Positions 1 to 11,592 of a stretch of 64,000 nt of DNA are shown here, piece after piece (the stretch's first letter is position 1; every line of letters begins with the position of its first letter). The notes beneath the pieces were generated by a model that was not told the origin of the DNA, searched no databases, and worked only from the letters and a program-made list of their open reading frames with translations. A program made the position numbers and the translations under genes. The stretch is from Cladophialophora immunda (lineage: Eukaryota; Ascomycota; Eurotiomycetes; Chaetothyriales; Herpotrichiellaceae): the NCBI RefSeq assembly GCF_000835495.1, contig NW_015622546.1, forward strand, positions 2,784,955 through 2,848,954. The letters run 5' to 3'.

Positions 1-270
1 AAGTAGTATATTAGGTTCGGGTTCTACTACCCCTATATAGTCTAGTCTTCTACTTAACGTATCTACTTAACTATTTTTAGTTCCTTTAATATAGTAGATT
101 CTAAAGTCGTATCTTACTAAAGTTTCTACCTATCTCACTTATTATCTATTTAGATCCTTTATCGTTATCTAGTAAGTAAGGTTCTTATAGTTAGTAAATA
201 TCTATACTAAGTACTTTACTCCTTCTAGGTATACTCTCTATTATCGTAATACTTCTAATTAACTACGTCC
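1..270. repeat. RIP-mutated repeat remnant
   Basis: This stretch holds about 55 TpA dinucleotides but only one CpA and no TpG by my count. Loss of CpA and TpG in favour of TpA is the hallmark of fungal repeat-induced point mutation acting on both strands. No reading frame survives. It ends abruptly near 271, where composition returns to normal. The parent repeat cannot be recognised and the remnant runs off the left edge. Confidence 0.75.
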
Positions 271-304
271 CAGATTGTTGGGAGGGGGATTTCCTTTCCC
301 GATC

Positions 305-460
305 TAGCGGGTGAGCGTCGCCGCCCTAACTCACCCCCGGCTCACCCTGGCACACCCCGGCTGAACTCTGGCTCGCCCTGGCTCAACCCTGGCTCTACCT
401 AGCTCACCCACCTTAGCTCACCCTAACTCACCTGGCTCCCTCTTGGCTCACCCAATATCT
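305..460. repeat. Degenerate minisatellite of ~11-12 bp units
   Basis: Variants of the unit ctcaccctggc recur about a dozen times (ctcacccccgg, ctcgccctggc, ctcaaccctgg, ctcacctggct and so on). The array lies directly beside the RIP-mutated edge and shows no RIP itself. No coding sense was found. Confidence 0.7.
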
Positions 461-721
461 TTTGCGTGAAGCAGGCACAGCATCTGACTGGCTGATGTAA
501 CGTTGGGGCCAGTAAGGCGAACGCGCAGCAACGCGCGATCGCGTTCCTCAGTCCTGGCCAATCATACTGCTAGGCCCGCAACGTCGTCTGCATTGCATTT
601 CATTCAATCATTCTCTCACACAACCACCTAAATTTGTGCTCTAGCTACTTGATGCACACCGATCGCCACACTGAGATGAACCCATCATCGTCACTAGATT
701 GATACGAGTGTCCATCGGTAT
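461..721. other. No gene recognised
   Basis: Ordinary-composition sequence between the minisatellite and the deoxyribosyltransferase-like remnant. I see no open frame with recognisable similarity and no clear promoter. Confidence 0.4.
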
Positions 722-729
722 TAAGTTCC

Positions 730-1230
730 ATCAGGACAATCGAAATGGACAGATTATCGAACAAGTGTCACGGCTGCTCACCTCCTGCGGCTTCGAGACA
801 GCCTATGTGCGGCGTGACCTCGAGAAATGGGGCGTATTACTCTATCTCCTTGAGAACTGATGTAGGAGACATTTGAATGATTCGCCCATGCCAGCTCGTG
901 GTGATCGAATTGAGCGAGAAGGGCGTCGATCTAGGCATTGAATCCGGCTACGCGTACACGCACGCCATCCTGGTGATCACCATTGCCCGTCAGGGCTCTG
1001 GTATCTCCAACACATTACGCGGTATTTCTCAGGTGGTGCACCTTTACGGGGAGGCAGTGCATCTGCGGGAATTTTTTCAGTACCTCGAGATAACAGAAGT
1101 GCCTGATATCAAAACAGCATTGGCGACAATGCCACACCTGACGCAGCCCCTTCTCCGTGCTGGGGGCGAAATCCTCTTTGCAAAGCTACATACCTCTTCG
1201 TGTCCGCTCGCGCCGGTGGCCTACGGCTGA
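730..1230 (+). pseudogene. Nucleoside 2-deoxyribosyltransferase-like pseudogene
   Basis: Two neighbouring frames carry parts of one protein. The first, ending near 857, reads like a helix with RDLEKWGV. The second, 877-1230, contains LVVIELSEKGVDLGIESGYA and later GSGISNTLRGISQVVHLYG. In nucleoside deoxyribosyltransferase-like folds the segment with E-x-G-x-A carries the catalytic glutamate and part of the nucleoside pocket; here E, G and A are present. The join between frames has stop codons and lacks the usual linking segment. A GT..AG excision of about 60 nt (around 832-893) would fuse the frames but delete conserved sequence, so decay is more likely than splicing. The N-terminal start is not identifiable. 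The family assignment is from remembered motif similarity. Confidence 0.5.
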
Positions 1231-3313
1231 CAGGCTTCAATGACAGATTATGATCATCGCGCATTTACAAATACCGTAACTGCCGGCACCTGACAGTCCT
1301 TACTCCGAAATGGGTCTCTCTGCCGCTTTCTACAAGACTAGCTTGTCCTTCGTTTCCTGTCCAAAGCCAACGGTCCCAATAAGTTACACGATGACGACGT
1401 GGGATTCCGTCATCCACTTCTTTCGAATTCTCCTCCTGACCGTCACAATATTCCTTCACGGGGTTCTATTCTATCTCGCGTTGACAAGAGACGCCGTTAG
1501 CACCTGGATGTTGAGGTCGAAAATCTACCTTGCAATGCTGGTTCTCTTGGCTGTCATCCGGCGATTTCAGAAAACGGAGGCTTCGAGAAGGACAGTTGTG
1601 TGAAGCGAAGCCATGCCAACCGAACCGACAGACACTGTGGAGCGATTGTAGCGTCTGAGCCCATGGAGGTGTGCTTGAGAATCACGGCTGGCGCTTTGTG
1701 CTCTGTACACACCGCCTCCATACGAGATGGTGACAGTTGAGTTGAAGAAACTTTGCGTCTTGTGATCTACCACAACGGGTAATGGAAGAAGAAATCAACC
1801 GGAAAAGGCTATCAAGATGTGTCGGTTGCTCACAAAACCTGTCTTATCAAATCCTGTCGAACAGGTCTATCTGCCGTCATGTGGTTGAAGCAACTGGGAA
1901 GGCCTGTACAACGAGAGCTTGGAGGGAGTTGCGAGGCGATGGCTGCCTGCTTTCTGAAAGGCAGACTCTTGAGATCAAACATGGAGGGTCGCATGCAGTC
2001 GCCACCACTGAGGATCACCACTTCGAACCACTTGACGCCCAGTCCGCGGGAACGAGATAATCGCTGTTTCCTGGCAGAGTTCTGGTGGGGCCAAAGTAGG
2101 AATCCTTCTTGAGCCTATCAACTGACTTATTCTCCCGGTACAAACGAGTCTTAGCCAGGCCAGAGTTGATGCGCAAAACGAAATCGGCATGGACTGGACG
2201 TCTAGAATTGGTCGGTGCCATTGTGCCGCTCCCATAGGCGATGTTCTAGCTCCTACATTTCTGTCCGTGTCACCTATCAAACAAGGTTAGACAGACGTCT
2301 TCGCATCGGCTGACGTGTGAGGCGGAGCCGTGATGAAGGCAGCAATCAGCAGGGCGCATAGCATTAGTATAGCACTCCTTGGACCCCCTTGCCTGCCGCC
2401 TCCGTGCGTGGTGTGCGACAAAGATGCAGCAAGGGAGAATCGGGATGCCTACCATGAGAGTTACGCGTCACGGGTCGCCATAGGACATCCAGAACAGGAG
2501 CCGACTCTATGACGACGACCAGGGCCTATACACCCTCTGCAATACCCTGGGCTGATTCCAACACCATCGCCGATGTACCTGGACACCCAAGAACAGATCT
2601 GGAGAACCAACAGAGGAGCCTGCGAAAGTTCGACGCCCTTGCTACATCGGTTCTGGTCGCAGTCAGCATCATACCTTTGCCATTTCTCCGTCTATGAGGG
2701 CCTTTCGAACAGTTCTCATGCTTGGAAGACTTCACTGAGGTGATGGAAATACCCCAACGTGGTTTTAGCAACATGATGGTGCCATCTTTCGTCGGGGATG
2801 AGGCAGCCTGATCCTGTTTGGCTGCTTGTTCCCTTGGGAAGCCCGATCGAATGAATGCCTTCAGTATGGAAAGAAAGTCGAGTGGCCCGACACGTAACTC
2901 ATTGAGGTTTCATTGGTGGACGACGGGATCAAGCAAAGTAAGGGTGCAGCTTGGAGCGTCATGATGCGAGTACGAGGGCCACGGAAGGACTCAGGCGGCA
3001 TGCGTGATGTAGTTTGGTGTTCTCCCAGTCTACGTTGTAACTAGTCCCGGATAAGGCGGCCCCCATCCTTTTCACACCGGTTGAACATGGCTCAGCTGTC
3101 TGCCGAGAAGAGGCATTCCCTTAGCGCTTTATCGCACAACTTAGGAGTCGTATGAGCAGGGTGAACATAACGGGCCCAGCAAGATAGAGTGCCAGGCAGA
3201 CCGATCCCATAGCCAAGCACGCTGCTCTCTGAAGACGAAACAAGTTTGTACATGGCAGAGCAACCTTTCTCGATTGATCGACACATTGTTTTGGCGGTTC
3301 TTTGTTGCGTATC
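1231..3313. other. No convincing gene; one small hydrophobic ORF
   Basis: Several short open frames exist on both strands but none carries a motif I recognise. The best is 1310-1603 (+), about 97 codons, with one or two hydrophobic segments in its middle and C-terminal parts that could span a membrane. The frame at 1782-2060 (+) has a few scattered cysteines only. This looks like degraded intergenic DNA. Confidence 0.4.
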
Positions 3314-4462
3314 ATGTCCCTACAGTTTCTCGACATCTGTGAGCTTTTCGAGCAGCTGTCGTCCTTGGAAAATCTCGAAAACCGCGAATTAAGCGTTCAA
3401 GAATGGTTTGAACGACATCAGAGTCACATACCATGTCGAGGAGCCCCTGCTCTTTTGTCTTGCTTGTTTCCTGAGAAACGGGCGGATCGAGTGTATGCGT
3501 TGCGAATACAGCTCGAACGTATGGTCACTAAGGCGGCTTGCTTGGGTCACACTCGTGTCTCCCGGTTGCGGCGTCTACAACGCCACGATGGCATGGATTT
3601 CGCTTCCGCGGCCCAGCAGATTCTTTCGGCGACGGACGATTTTTCGAATCCACCCCGATCACTCACTGTTGAAGAGATGGACTATACGCTGGACTGATTG
3701 GCATCGACGTGCGTATTCTCGTCGCCCATGCTTCGGGAACCCATCACCATTGGCTACACTGAGGCCTTTGACGAACTGGTGCGTGCTCTTCGACGATTGC
3801 CCAGTATGGGAGTGAAATGGATGATTCGTCTGCTCCTGAAAAACTTATGTCCGGTGGAAATCCCCCTCATAAAGGCTTTGCGGGCATTTCACTTTCTTAT
3901 GCCTGACCTCCTCAAAGTCCTTATATTATTATCCGGTGCAGTCCAACTGCTAGAGAGCGACATGATCAGCCAGCTCCCTATATCTCCGCCTCCTAGCCTG
4001 GAGAGGTCATTAATGGACTCTGTACGCGCTGAGATCGAGCCCCGACTTGGGACGATGATTGGACTGCAAGACTTTTCCAAGGCGCGCAGCATCCAGCACT
4101 GGTGCCAGTTAGCCGGTCGCAAAGAGGTCAATGTAGAGAGGAAGTATGACGGCGAATACTGTCAGATTTACGTCAGTCGCACTAATTCTCAACATCACAT
4201 CACAATCTTTTCCAAGAGCGGCCGAGACTCCACCATGGATCGTGTCGGCGTCCACGATGCCATCAAGAGATGCTTGGGTCTTGGTACATCTTCTTGCCTA
4301 TTTAGAGACCAGTGCGTCTTGGTGGGAGAATTATTGGTATGGAACGATCAAATGGGTCAAATCATGCCATTCCATAAGCCAGTCCCAAGACCACGTTTCA
4401 ACATACCCGCATGTTTACACCCACGCTCCGCGACACTAGCTGACAGCTCGGACCCGTCTTAG
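3314..4462 (+). pseudogene. ATP-dependent DNA ligase-like pseudogene (N-terminal half)
   Basis: The frame carries an N-terminal helical region followed by an adenylation-domain start. ERKYDGEY is ligase motif I, with the lysine that would accept AMP. VLVGELLVWND resembles motif III. An in-frame TGA at 3695-3697 interrupts the protein in a conserved stretch (TVEEMDYTLD, stop, LASTCVFSSP). After about 4380 the frame loses similarity, and motifs IIIa, IV and V and the OB domain are missing. It resembles the fungal ligase-IV-like accessory family of roughly 800-900 residues, so more than half is gone. It converges on the ferric reductase gene, whose end is 33 bases away. The ATG at 3314 is the first ATG in frame. 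The nonsense codon plus truncation make this a pseudogene; readthrough is a less likely alternative. Confidence 0.7.
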
Positions 4463-4494
4463 GATGGGTTGGCGTGTGTTTTCACGTTTCGCTA

Positions 4495-6501
4495 TTATTC
4501 AATTGCCAAAGAGCGTTTAGACTTATCAGGTACCTGATACTCATGTTCGTGATACTTCACCCCAGCGTCCATTTGCTCTGCAATTGCTCGTCTTAGGGTG
4601 GCTCTCGACCTTCCGTCAACACAAACTATCGAACTTATCAGGACGGTCATTGTAATGATGCACAGCCTTACCTGATACGAGTAATTTTCCTCGTCCCTCT
4701 CGAACCCTTTCCTCGCCCAGGATCTGCTCGAAATGGGCCGGTCGAGCAATCAATTTGACCAGATCATGTTCGCCGGCAGCGAGTACATCTCCCGGAAATA
4801 GGTCAATCGGATGAGCACTACCACTCGCAGGTTGGTAGCGACCATTATTAGGGCAGTGTATACGTATCTCCAACATCTGTGTAAGTGATGTCAGGTCATT
4901 AAGATTCGCGCCGTTGATCGCACTGTTGAACTTACAAAAGACGTGTCATTCGGCAGCAATTTGTCAAACCATTTCTTGACCCATTTGTCGTGATCTAAGT
5001 GTCATATTAGTACCCGTGAGAAGATGCCTTCGGAGTGAGACCTACTACAGTCCTCGACTTGCCATATAATAACCACGCGTCTTGTCCGGATAGAAGCCTC
5101 CAAGCGACCCTTCATAAGCCATTTCAAGTAAGGGAGATGTGCCGTAATGCCAACGTCGGCAGCGAACATTAGCACAGATCCGTAGTCTCCAAAATTTTCG
5201 GACCGACCGAACGGGCGACTGATCCAGGCAGTACACTCCTGTTCACGGTGCGACAACAACCGCCGGGTGAATCCTCTTCGTTTTCGGACCAGCATATCCA
5301 ATTTCATCACCCCGTTATCCGTTTCCCACCAGGTAATCCAAAACGGATGACGCTGAAAAAGGGAGGGAAATCCAAGGCCTGGGAGAGAGATAAAGAGATA
5401 ATCACCTGGTTGCACGTCCCAATCACGGTTCACTAGTATTTCGAGGTGACAGGCATCAGCCATAACCACCTGGTCACCCTTCTCCGTCCGATAGTCTGTC
5501 ACAATGTTTGCCCTGGGCAGCAAGTTCCCTTGACCTAGATTAATATTGTAATAGCAATCGATGAGGGAGCCAACGAGGAGCCAGCAGCCCCAGAAGGCAA
5601 TCCCCCCTAGGATGTAAAAGCGAGCTTCGAAATGTCCAACCGAGAGATGACGCCATAAAGCGATCGCCGCCACACCTGTTGTTCCGACATGCAGGCCTAA
5701 AAACATCTCGTAGAAATATCGACGGCTGCATGAGACCGAGAGGACAGCGGCGGTGGTGAGTGCCCCAAAGGCCTAGGTCCAAGTTAGTTTCTCATTTTAT
5801 ATTCCGTTCCATGAGCGCTAGCTTACTATGGTGCCGCATATTTCGAGTGTACTCCATTTCAATCTCGCTGCCCGTATATTGATCACAATGTGGATGCTGC
5901 CTTCCAGCAGAGTCATGCAGCTGATCCACCGATGGATGATTTTAGGTACGTGAAGGGCGACGCCGAGAAAGTCTGCTACATCGCTGAGCTGAGTGCCCAC
6001 CAGGAGCGGAACCAAGTTGATGGTTGCTAGGGTCCCACTTCGAGCGGCGACCTCAGCGTGATCCTTCACATTCAAACTCATACACACTGTGTTTGCCGCG
6101 ACATATATCAGAACGAAAATGATTTCGAACTCGCTTATAGCTGTGCAAGGAAAAATACGCCTTAAGATCGCTGCAAGCCACTCGACACAAAAGAAAGCGA
6201 AAGGTAAGAGCAGCTGAAATGCCCACCGCAGGACCCGAAATGTCTGCCAGGTCGCTGCTATGAAAATCGCAGTAAGGCCGTACCATTGCGGAATATTAGC
6301 ATGAAGTTCCATAAAGCTGATTTTAGCATAGTGGGCACAGGAGGGAACGACGGAGCTATAATGGCTGTCCTTTAATTTGGTCTGAAATGAGAGAACACTG
6401 CCCTTAAATAACGGTGGGTGCATGGATGGTACACCCTCATCAAAATGTGGCTGTTCGAGCCTGCCAGCTGTTTTCAGAGCATTATGATAGTATGCTGACA
6501 T
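4495..6501 (-). CDS. Ferric reductase / FRE-type transmembrane oxidoreductase, 5 exons
   Basis: Spliced as complement(4495-4625, 4672-4876, 4936-4994, 5049-5772, 5827-6501), the exons join in frame to 597 residues. All four introns are 46-59 nt with GT..AG ends. The N-terminal half has several membrane segments. Histidines near residues 190, 204, 253 and 267 form two pairs 14 apart, the bis-heme pattern of ferric reductases. The C-terminal half has the FAD motif HPFWIT (family HPFxxx) and a nucleotide-binding segment FAADVGITAHLPYL, ending near VCVDG. The family moves electrons from NADPH through FAD and heme across the plasma membrane to reduce external iron or copper. It is divergent from DUF3723, with a 323-bp shared promoter region. 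FRE genes are a recurrent Starship cargo class. No disabling change is seen. The ATG at 6501 gives the longest frame; a later start is possible. Confidence 0.9.
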
Positions 6502-6824
6502 AATTGACCGTATGATTCGGTGGGTTTACAAGTCTCCGAAAGAGCCATAGCATTCTATGTTTCGTGGTAGCCGACATGTCCTGGGAGCTGCTTGGTTAGT
6601 GCTGGGCATCGAATCAGCTCCCAGACCCGTCCTGATCTGTACCTGGGCATCAACTCTGTGAGGCCTGGGAACTATGAACGGCTGCTCCGGGAACAGTTCA
6701 AGCTCCCAGGCATAACCAAGACGTTTCCAGGCGCTCAAGGATTCCCACGGTAAGTCATGGTATCCAAGAATGGGCTATAAGACTAGTGGTCGCTGCATGG
6801 AATAGGTGGTTGTTGTAAAGTGCG
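6502..6824. promoter_or_regulatory. Shared divergent promoter region of FRE and DUF3723
   Basis: The 323 bases separate two intact genes pointing away from each other, so both promoters must lie here. I see no clear TATA box or known operator. Short antisense frames here lack recognisable features. Confidence 0.5.
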
Positions 6825-9017
6825 ATGGCGTCTCAAGGCTCCGCTACTGCATACGATCGTTTACTTTGCTCCTTAAAAGATCATGCTAGATTGGGGATCT
6901 ACCGCATTCGGCTAGACAACATTGAACACCCTCGGATCCCTCAGAACAGATTACCGAATGTCACCAGACTCAAGAAAACCTTCATCGTCCAGAAATGCTT
7001 GCGCCATAACCCGCAGAACTACATCAAGGCGACAATCCCACATGACGTTTTTGAGCAACGCAGCTCGGTCAAACAAACAAGTGACGGTGTAAATGAACTG
7101 TTGCTTCGGGGAGAGGACAGTGTTTATTGTTTACATGGATCCTGCCGGATTCAGGCCGCAAAATCAATCCTGCGTGGCGGGGATCGTTGGTGGACGGTTG
7201 TACTTTATAAAGAAGATATTGGTGGGGATTCCGAAACAGATTCAGGAGAGCATGTTAACACCGCATTAGATCCGAGAGCAAATAGGAACCTTCGCGACGC
7301 GTTCGCCAATCAGCTATCTCCTCCTGACGGTACGATATACGTTAACCTACAAAAAAGTCTACAAGACAACGACTTGGCCGGGACGGACCAATGGCGCGCG
7401 TACTTAACCACCGACAAGAGACGCTATTTCCGTCAGTTATGCAACACTCACGGAGGCATAATTGATGCTTTCAACCAGCTGCTGTTCTTGGAGCCCTTAT
7501 TCTTGGGGAAACAGGCGTTTCACATTGGCGTTTTCCACAAGTTGGGCAGACTTCATTGTGACAAAGTACCGCTCGCATTCCACGGTGGTCGGTTCGGTCA
7601 CTGACCAGGATATCAGGAGATAATCAATTATATCAACGACACGACAAGCTTCTGGACCACTGTGAGTGACCACGGTGCGCATGCCATCAATGTCGACTTC
7701 ATCGAAGCAGTTCAAGGACGTTGCCCCAGATTCTCGCAAAGAGACCACGAGCACATCCGAAAGTCGTTAGAACCAGACGGCCCTCTCGGCCAACTATCGC
7801 ATCAGGCACGAGAACATATTTTCCACGCGACAGTTTTATATACCCGCACTATACCTTCGCTCTTCACCTTTTTCCAGGACTGGAAATATATCCAGATTTG
7901 TTGCGAAGTTCTGACCGGATTGCTCGGCGTGGAAGATCGACCCGTGCGACGCAGCTTAAAAGAATGTTTCGACCCCTTCTTCCGTCAGCCACAGCACATG
8001 ATTGTTCAAATCGATCACGACACCTTTCGCACGTGCTCGGTCCAGGATCGCTCAGACTGCTTTCGGCTTGCCTATTGGCAACTCTGGCTGTGTGCGATGC
8101 GACTGTGGCCTTTCTTGTTGGTGCGACGTGGCCGGCAACGTCGCAATTCAGTTGATGAACGCTTCACCACAGCCCACCGAAAGCAATATTGGTCCCTCAT
8201 CGCTCGAAATGCGCAGCGGCTGGGGTTTGATTCGCCTCACATACAATCGCTCTCGGCGCAAGACCATCCTAGGACGCTTAATAATTTGCCACGGTACCAG
8301 GGATTGACTGGTGCCGTTGATAAAAGTTGCCCGGACCGTTGCGGCACACCCTTTAATGACCAATATCTCTTAGATCGAAATTCTCTGTTTTTGCCTAATC
8401 TTATATTAGACGCCAGTGAGGTGGAGACAGTCGGAATTGGCGAAGACGTCACCACTCTCCTTGTGCGAAGATCTTTATTTTTGAGAATTTTCCCTGACTG
8501 CAAAATGCCTACACTGGCTTCGACTACCGCTTCTGAATCAAGAGAATTAACCCCGCAAGGTCAAGTTGCTTCGGATTTGCCGCAACGCTTTGCACATGAC
8601 CACGTCACGCCATCCAATATGGATTGGGCAACTCAGTCGACTGGGATGCCGCCTATAGTTGCAGCTAATCCTTTAGATTTGCCGCAACCCTCTGCCCATG
8701 ACCACATTAACACGCCGCCAAATATGGATTGGGCAATTCAGTCGACAGGCGCACCGCCTACGTCTGCCGGCACTTACTATGTCGACGTTTGGAACGGTGG
8801 GCGAGGTCTCATAAGTAAAACTGTGGGAACAAAAGAGCAGTGGATTGCAGATCTGCGCGGCTTCATCCGCCATAATTTCACTCTGTGGGATTCCGATACC
8901 CTGGTCACTGTGGATCCTGAAGGACTTGAGATCTATCCTAAGACGCGGATAATCGCTATCCCAAGGGACTTTGATATCGATCAGCTTCGTCGGGCTCATG
9001 GTATGGCAGTTCAATAG
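6825..9017 (+). CDS. DUF3723 family protein, 2 exons
   Basis: Exons 6825-7565 and 7617-9017 join in frame across a 51-nt GT..AG intron to give 713 residues. The N-terminal region has the family-typical RLGIYRIRLDNIEHPR and a following LPNVTRLKKTF segment. The middle reads FHIGVFHKLGRLHCDK into EIINYINDTT across the splice. The C-terminal region holds two similar ~30-residue stretches (LPQRFAHDHVTPSNMDWATQ and LPQPSAHDHINTPPNMDWAI), an internal duplication. The end is a charged segment with YVDVWNGGRGL. The biochemical role of DUF3723 is unknown; the family is known as a common accessory gene of Starship elements, often near the captain. It lies beside and divergent from the ferric reductase. 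The gene appears intact. Confidence 0.85.
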
Positions 9018-9277
9018 TTTCAATATGCCCTCAAGCAGTTCCAGTTCCTACCATTTCCCTGTTCAGCTTTCCAGAGCGTATTTTGGGACAACTCAATCCA
9101 TCGTCACCCATACATTCGAATCTCCCAGTCCTATTTAGGCGTACTGTGGTGGGACTCAAGGAACTGCCAATGACACCAAGTTGTATGGTCAGCAACACTT
9201 CTGAGATCTTGAATGTCTAGTGGTTCACATCGGAGTTTGAGGAAGGCATGCTGAACTAAGGTTAGCGGATCGCACAG

Positions 9278-10292
9278 TTAGAGAAAGTCCGAACACACCT
9301 CTCTCAAGCTCGTAGCAGGCAGCCGACGGGCGCATTCAATAAAATCTATTATTGTTGGGGACCAGTGGTGAGGTTCCCTGACATGTAGCTCTTCCTCTGA
9401 GCCGGTGATGACGCTTCTTTCAATTAGCCGCACCACGAGGTTTGCGAGCGCGGCTGTATCAGTGAACTGCTTCGATGACGCAGTAAATCGCCAGCAGGGA
9501 GGATGGGCTAATATAGAAAACAAAATGAGCTGTTTACATCTCGCCGAGACCAAAATTAATACTTACCTAAGATAGGCACACAGGAAGGAGGGATCAGGAC
9601 GAAGGACGAGTCCAGTGAGCCATGCACTAGACCCTGTTCCTCTAGCAGCACAAGGCTAATCAATATCTTCTGACGTCAATGTGCAACATTTTATAAATTC
9701 CTAGATCCGGACTCACCTCGTAAGCTATGAAGGCTATATGCGCCTCTGTTGGACGGTCCTGGCTTGTAATAATTTGAGAAAGACTAGGTTTGACATACTG
9801 AGTCACAACGAACAATGTCCCGGACCAGTCGAAAGTCTCCTGAACCCGGTCAATGCCTCTCCCTGGGCAAAGACCTAATTGTTGAATGGCACGCAGATGT
9901 TTATCTTTTTCCGCCGAAGTAACACTCCTAACAGCATAAAGCTGCTGATCGGGTGGGATCGAGCGAGCCATTATGGCAGGACAACCTTGCCGGACGTGAA
10001 GAAGGGGTTTGAATTTCTTCCAAGGATCCTGGCTCTGTGGTAATGGAAGCTTACCAATCTCGATAGAACCATGGCGAGTCCGAATTTTGGTCAAATTTCG
10101 AGGCGAATGTGAGTTTGGCGTGGATTGGATCGAGGCTCTATCGGGCTTGGTGGGCGAGTTGACCCATTTAGAGGCGATCATGTCCGCTTGATCAATGCCT
10201 CCTTCTTCCCCGTCGTCATCCCCCTCGTCCTCTGACCTGAATCTCTTTCGATCGAATATAAAACGTGTGCCTCGTCGATCTATAGATGCCAT
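9278..10292 (-). pseudogene. Protein kinase-like gene, probably frameshifted
   Basis: Three segments read as one protein: 9717-10292, 9567-9655 and 9278-9507, separated by GT..AG introns of 61 and 59 nt. The first has an acidic N-terminus and a kinase N-lobe-like region (LLHVRQGCPAIMARSI, then YAVRSVTSAEKDKHL). The second carries GLVHGSLDSSFVLI, which matches the catalytic loop position, but the usual HRD aspartate is absent. The third resembles a C-lobe end (DTAALANLVVRLIER). The last join keeps frame, but the first is off by one base for every donor/acceptor pair I tried, so a 1-nt indel is likely. Without HRD it would be a pseudokinase even if intact. Similar kinase-like genes occur among fungal accessory genes. 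Confidence 0.55.
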
Positions 10293-11214
10293 TAAGGCTG
10301 GCTTTATTTCGATTTCGTCCCCGAGTGCCTATATTACTATCTGCTTAGAAGACCGTTAGTCGACAATAGATTCATATGGAGCTCATGTTCTCCGTCTAGA
10401 AAACCAGTGTGAGGACGATTACGCTTTTGTCCAGACGCCATCAGTATGAGGACAGACTACCTAGCCTTTCAGCGGGTCTATTTAAGCCTGAACTCAATGG
10501 TGTGTCTATAGGCAGGTGAACACGTGATCAGAGACACCCGCATCCTTTGCGGGTGAGAAAGAGAATTCAAAAACTTTGGGGGCATGTGTTTGACCCTATG
10601 AATGCCAAGACTCTAGGCAGCAAAGTTGAGAAAACCCACAAGAAATGGTGGTTATCGCACAGGGTAGGCCGAAAATGGAAGTTCAATGGGAAACGGCCGA
10701 TAGCCTCTTCTATTCCCAATCTCCTATGCTCCCGCACCAGCCTCGATATATCACAGTTTCGTCGACCTCGATACCCCCAGTAAACAACACTTCGTATCGC
10801 AGCCATGGTCAACAGCTGCTGTATCCTGCCCGTTGCAGCGCGTCCCTTAGACAACGAGTACCTCTCCAAAGTCTATATCGATCCAAAGGTGGAGCAATAG
10901 CACTACTCCGTTTGTGGTGACGACACATCGGAAATCCTAGCCAAAAGGGTCCTAACAACTCTTCGCGAGCAAGCTACCACTCTCTCCTTCGCCGACATGA
11001 TTAGGCTCCGTACCGCTTTTTGGTCTCTGTTAGGCCACTACCACGGGACCAACGACTTCACCTCCTTCTATATTGTTGAGGTAGTAGAATCAGTCTCTGG
11101 AATTCTTGCCACTGTACATACGGAACATGGGCAAAGACGAGAATTGGCTGCTCCGAAAGCAGACTTCCTCAAAATGGTGGAGGATCCCTTTTCGAGTGGA
11201 GAGCGCGACGAGAA
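10293..11214. other. No gene recognised
   Basis: Short overlapping open frames on both strands (for example 10645-10920 and 10997-11347 on +) lack motifs, start context or splice structure that I can support. Confidence 0.4.
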
Positions 11215-11592
11215 TCAGCTGTGGGCTGACTTGACTGCGCCAAACATCGGCAAGGCACCTCGCTCACATTCAGCGCCTATGATGCTCAAGGAGATCTCAT
11301 GTTGGTGTTGTGATACCAAGATTCGTGTACTTATGATGGAGTCATAAAGATCTTGCATAATATTCTCCGTTGTCCGATCTGGCTGCGGAATTCGTATATT
11401 TCTAGCTGTGTACAGTACCACAGCATGCCAAAAATGCACAGCGTGCCAGGCCATTGCCGCTAGCTCAACACGTTTACGAGTTTCCGATACGTTTGGTACA
11501 CCGTACCCACGTTTCTTATCAGCCAAGTGACATTGTCCATCGAGAACCTTGAAAGAGGATGTCCGCAACTTGCGCGACACGGATGCTGCCAA
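11215..11592 (-). pseudogene. Possible C-terminal remnant of a fungal transcription factor
   Basis: This open frame of about 125 codons contains ELAAMAWHAVHFWHAVVLYT followed by IRIPQPDRTTENIMQDLYDS. That pattern of a helical hydrophobic stretch followed by a helix ending in a conserved isoleucine pair resembles the regulatory region of Zn2Cys6 regulators. No DNA-binding domain is found upstream or downstream, and the frame ends soon after. The match is weak and based on remembered family character only. Confidence 0.3.

Noticed and set aside
5045..5782. Extra frames overlapping the ferric reductase
   Set aside because: They are shadows; the spliced ferric reductase explains all conserved motifs.
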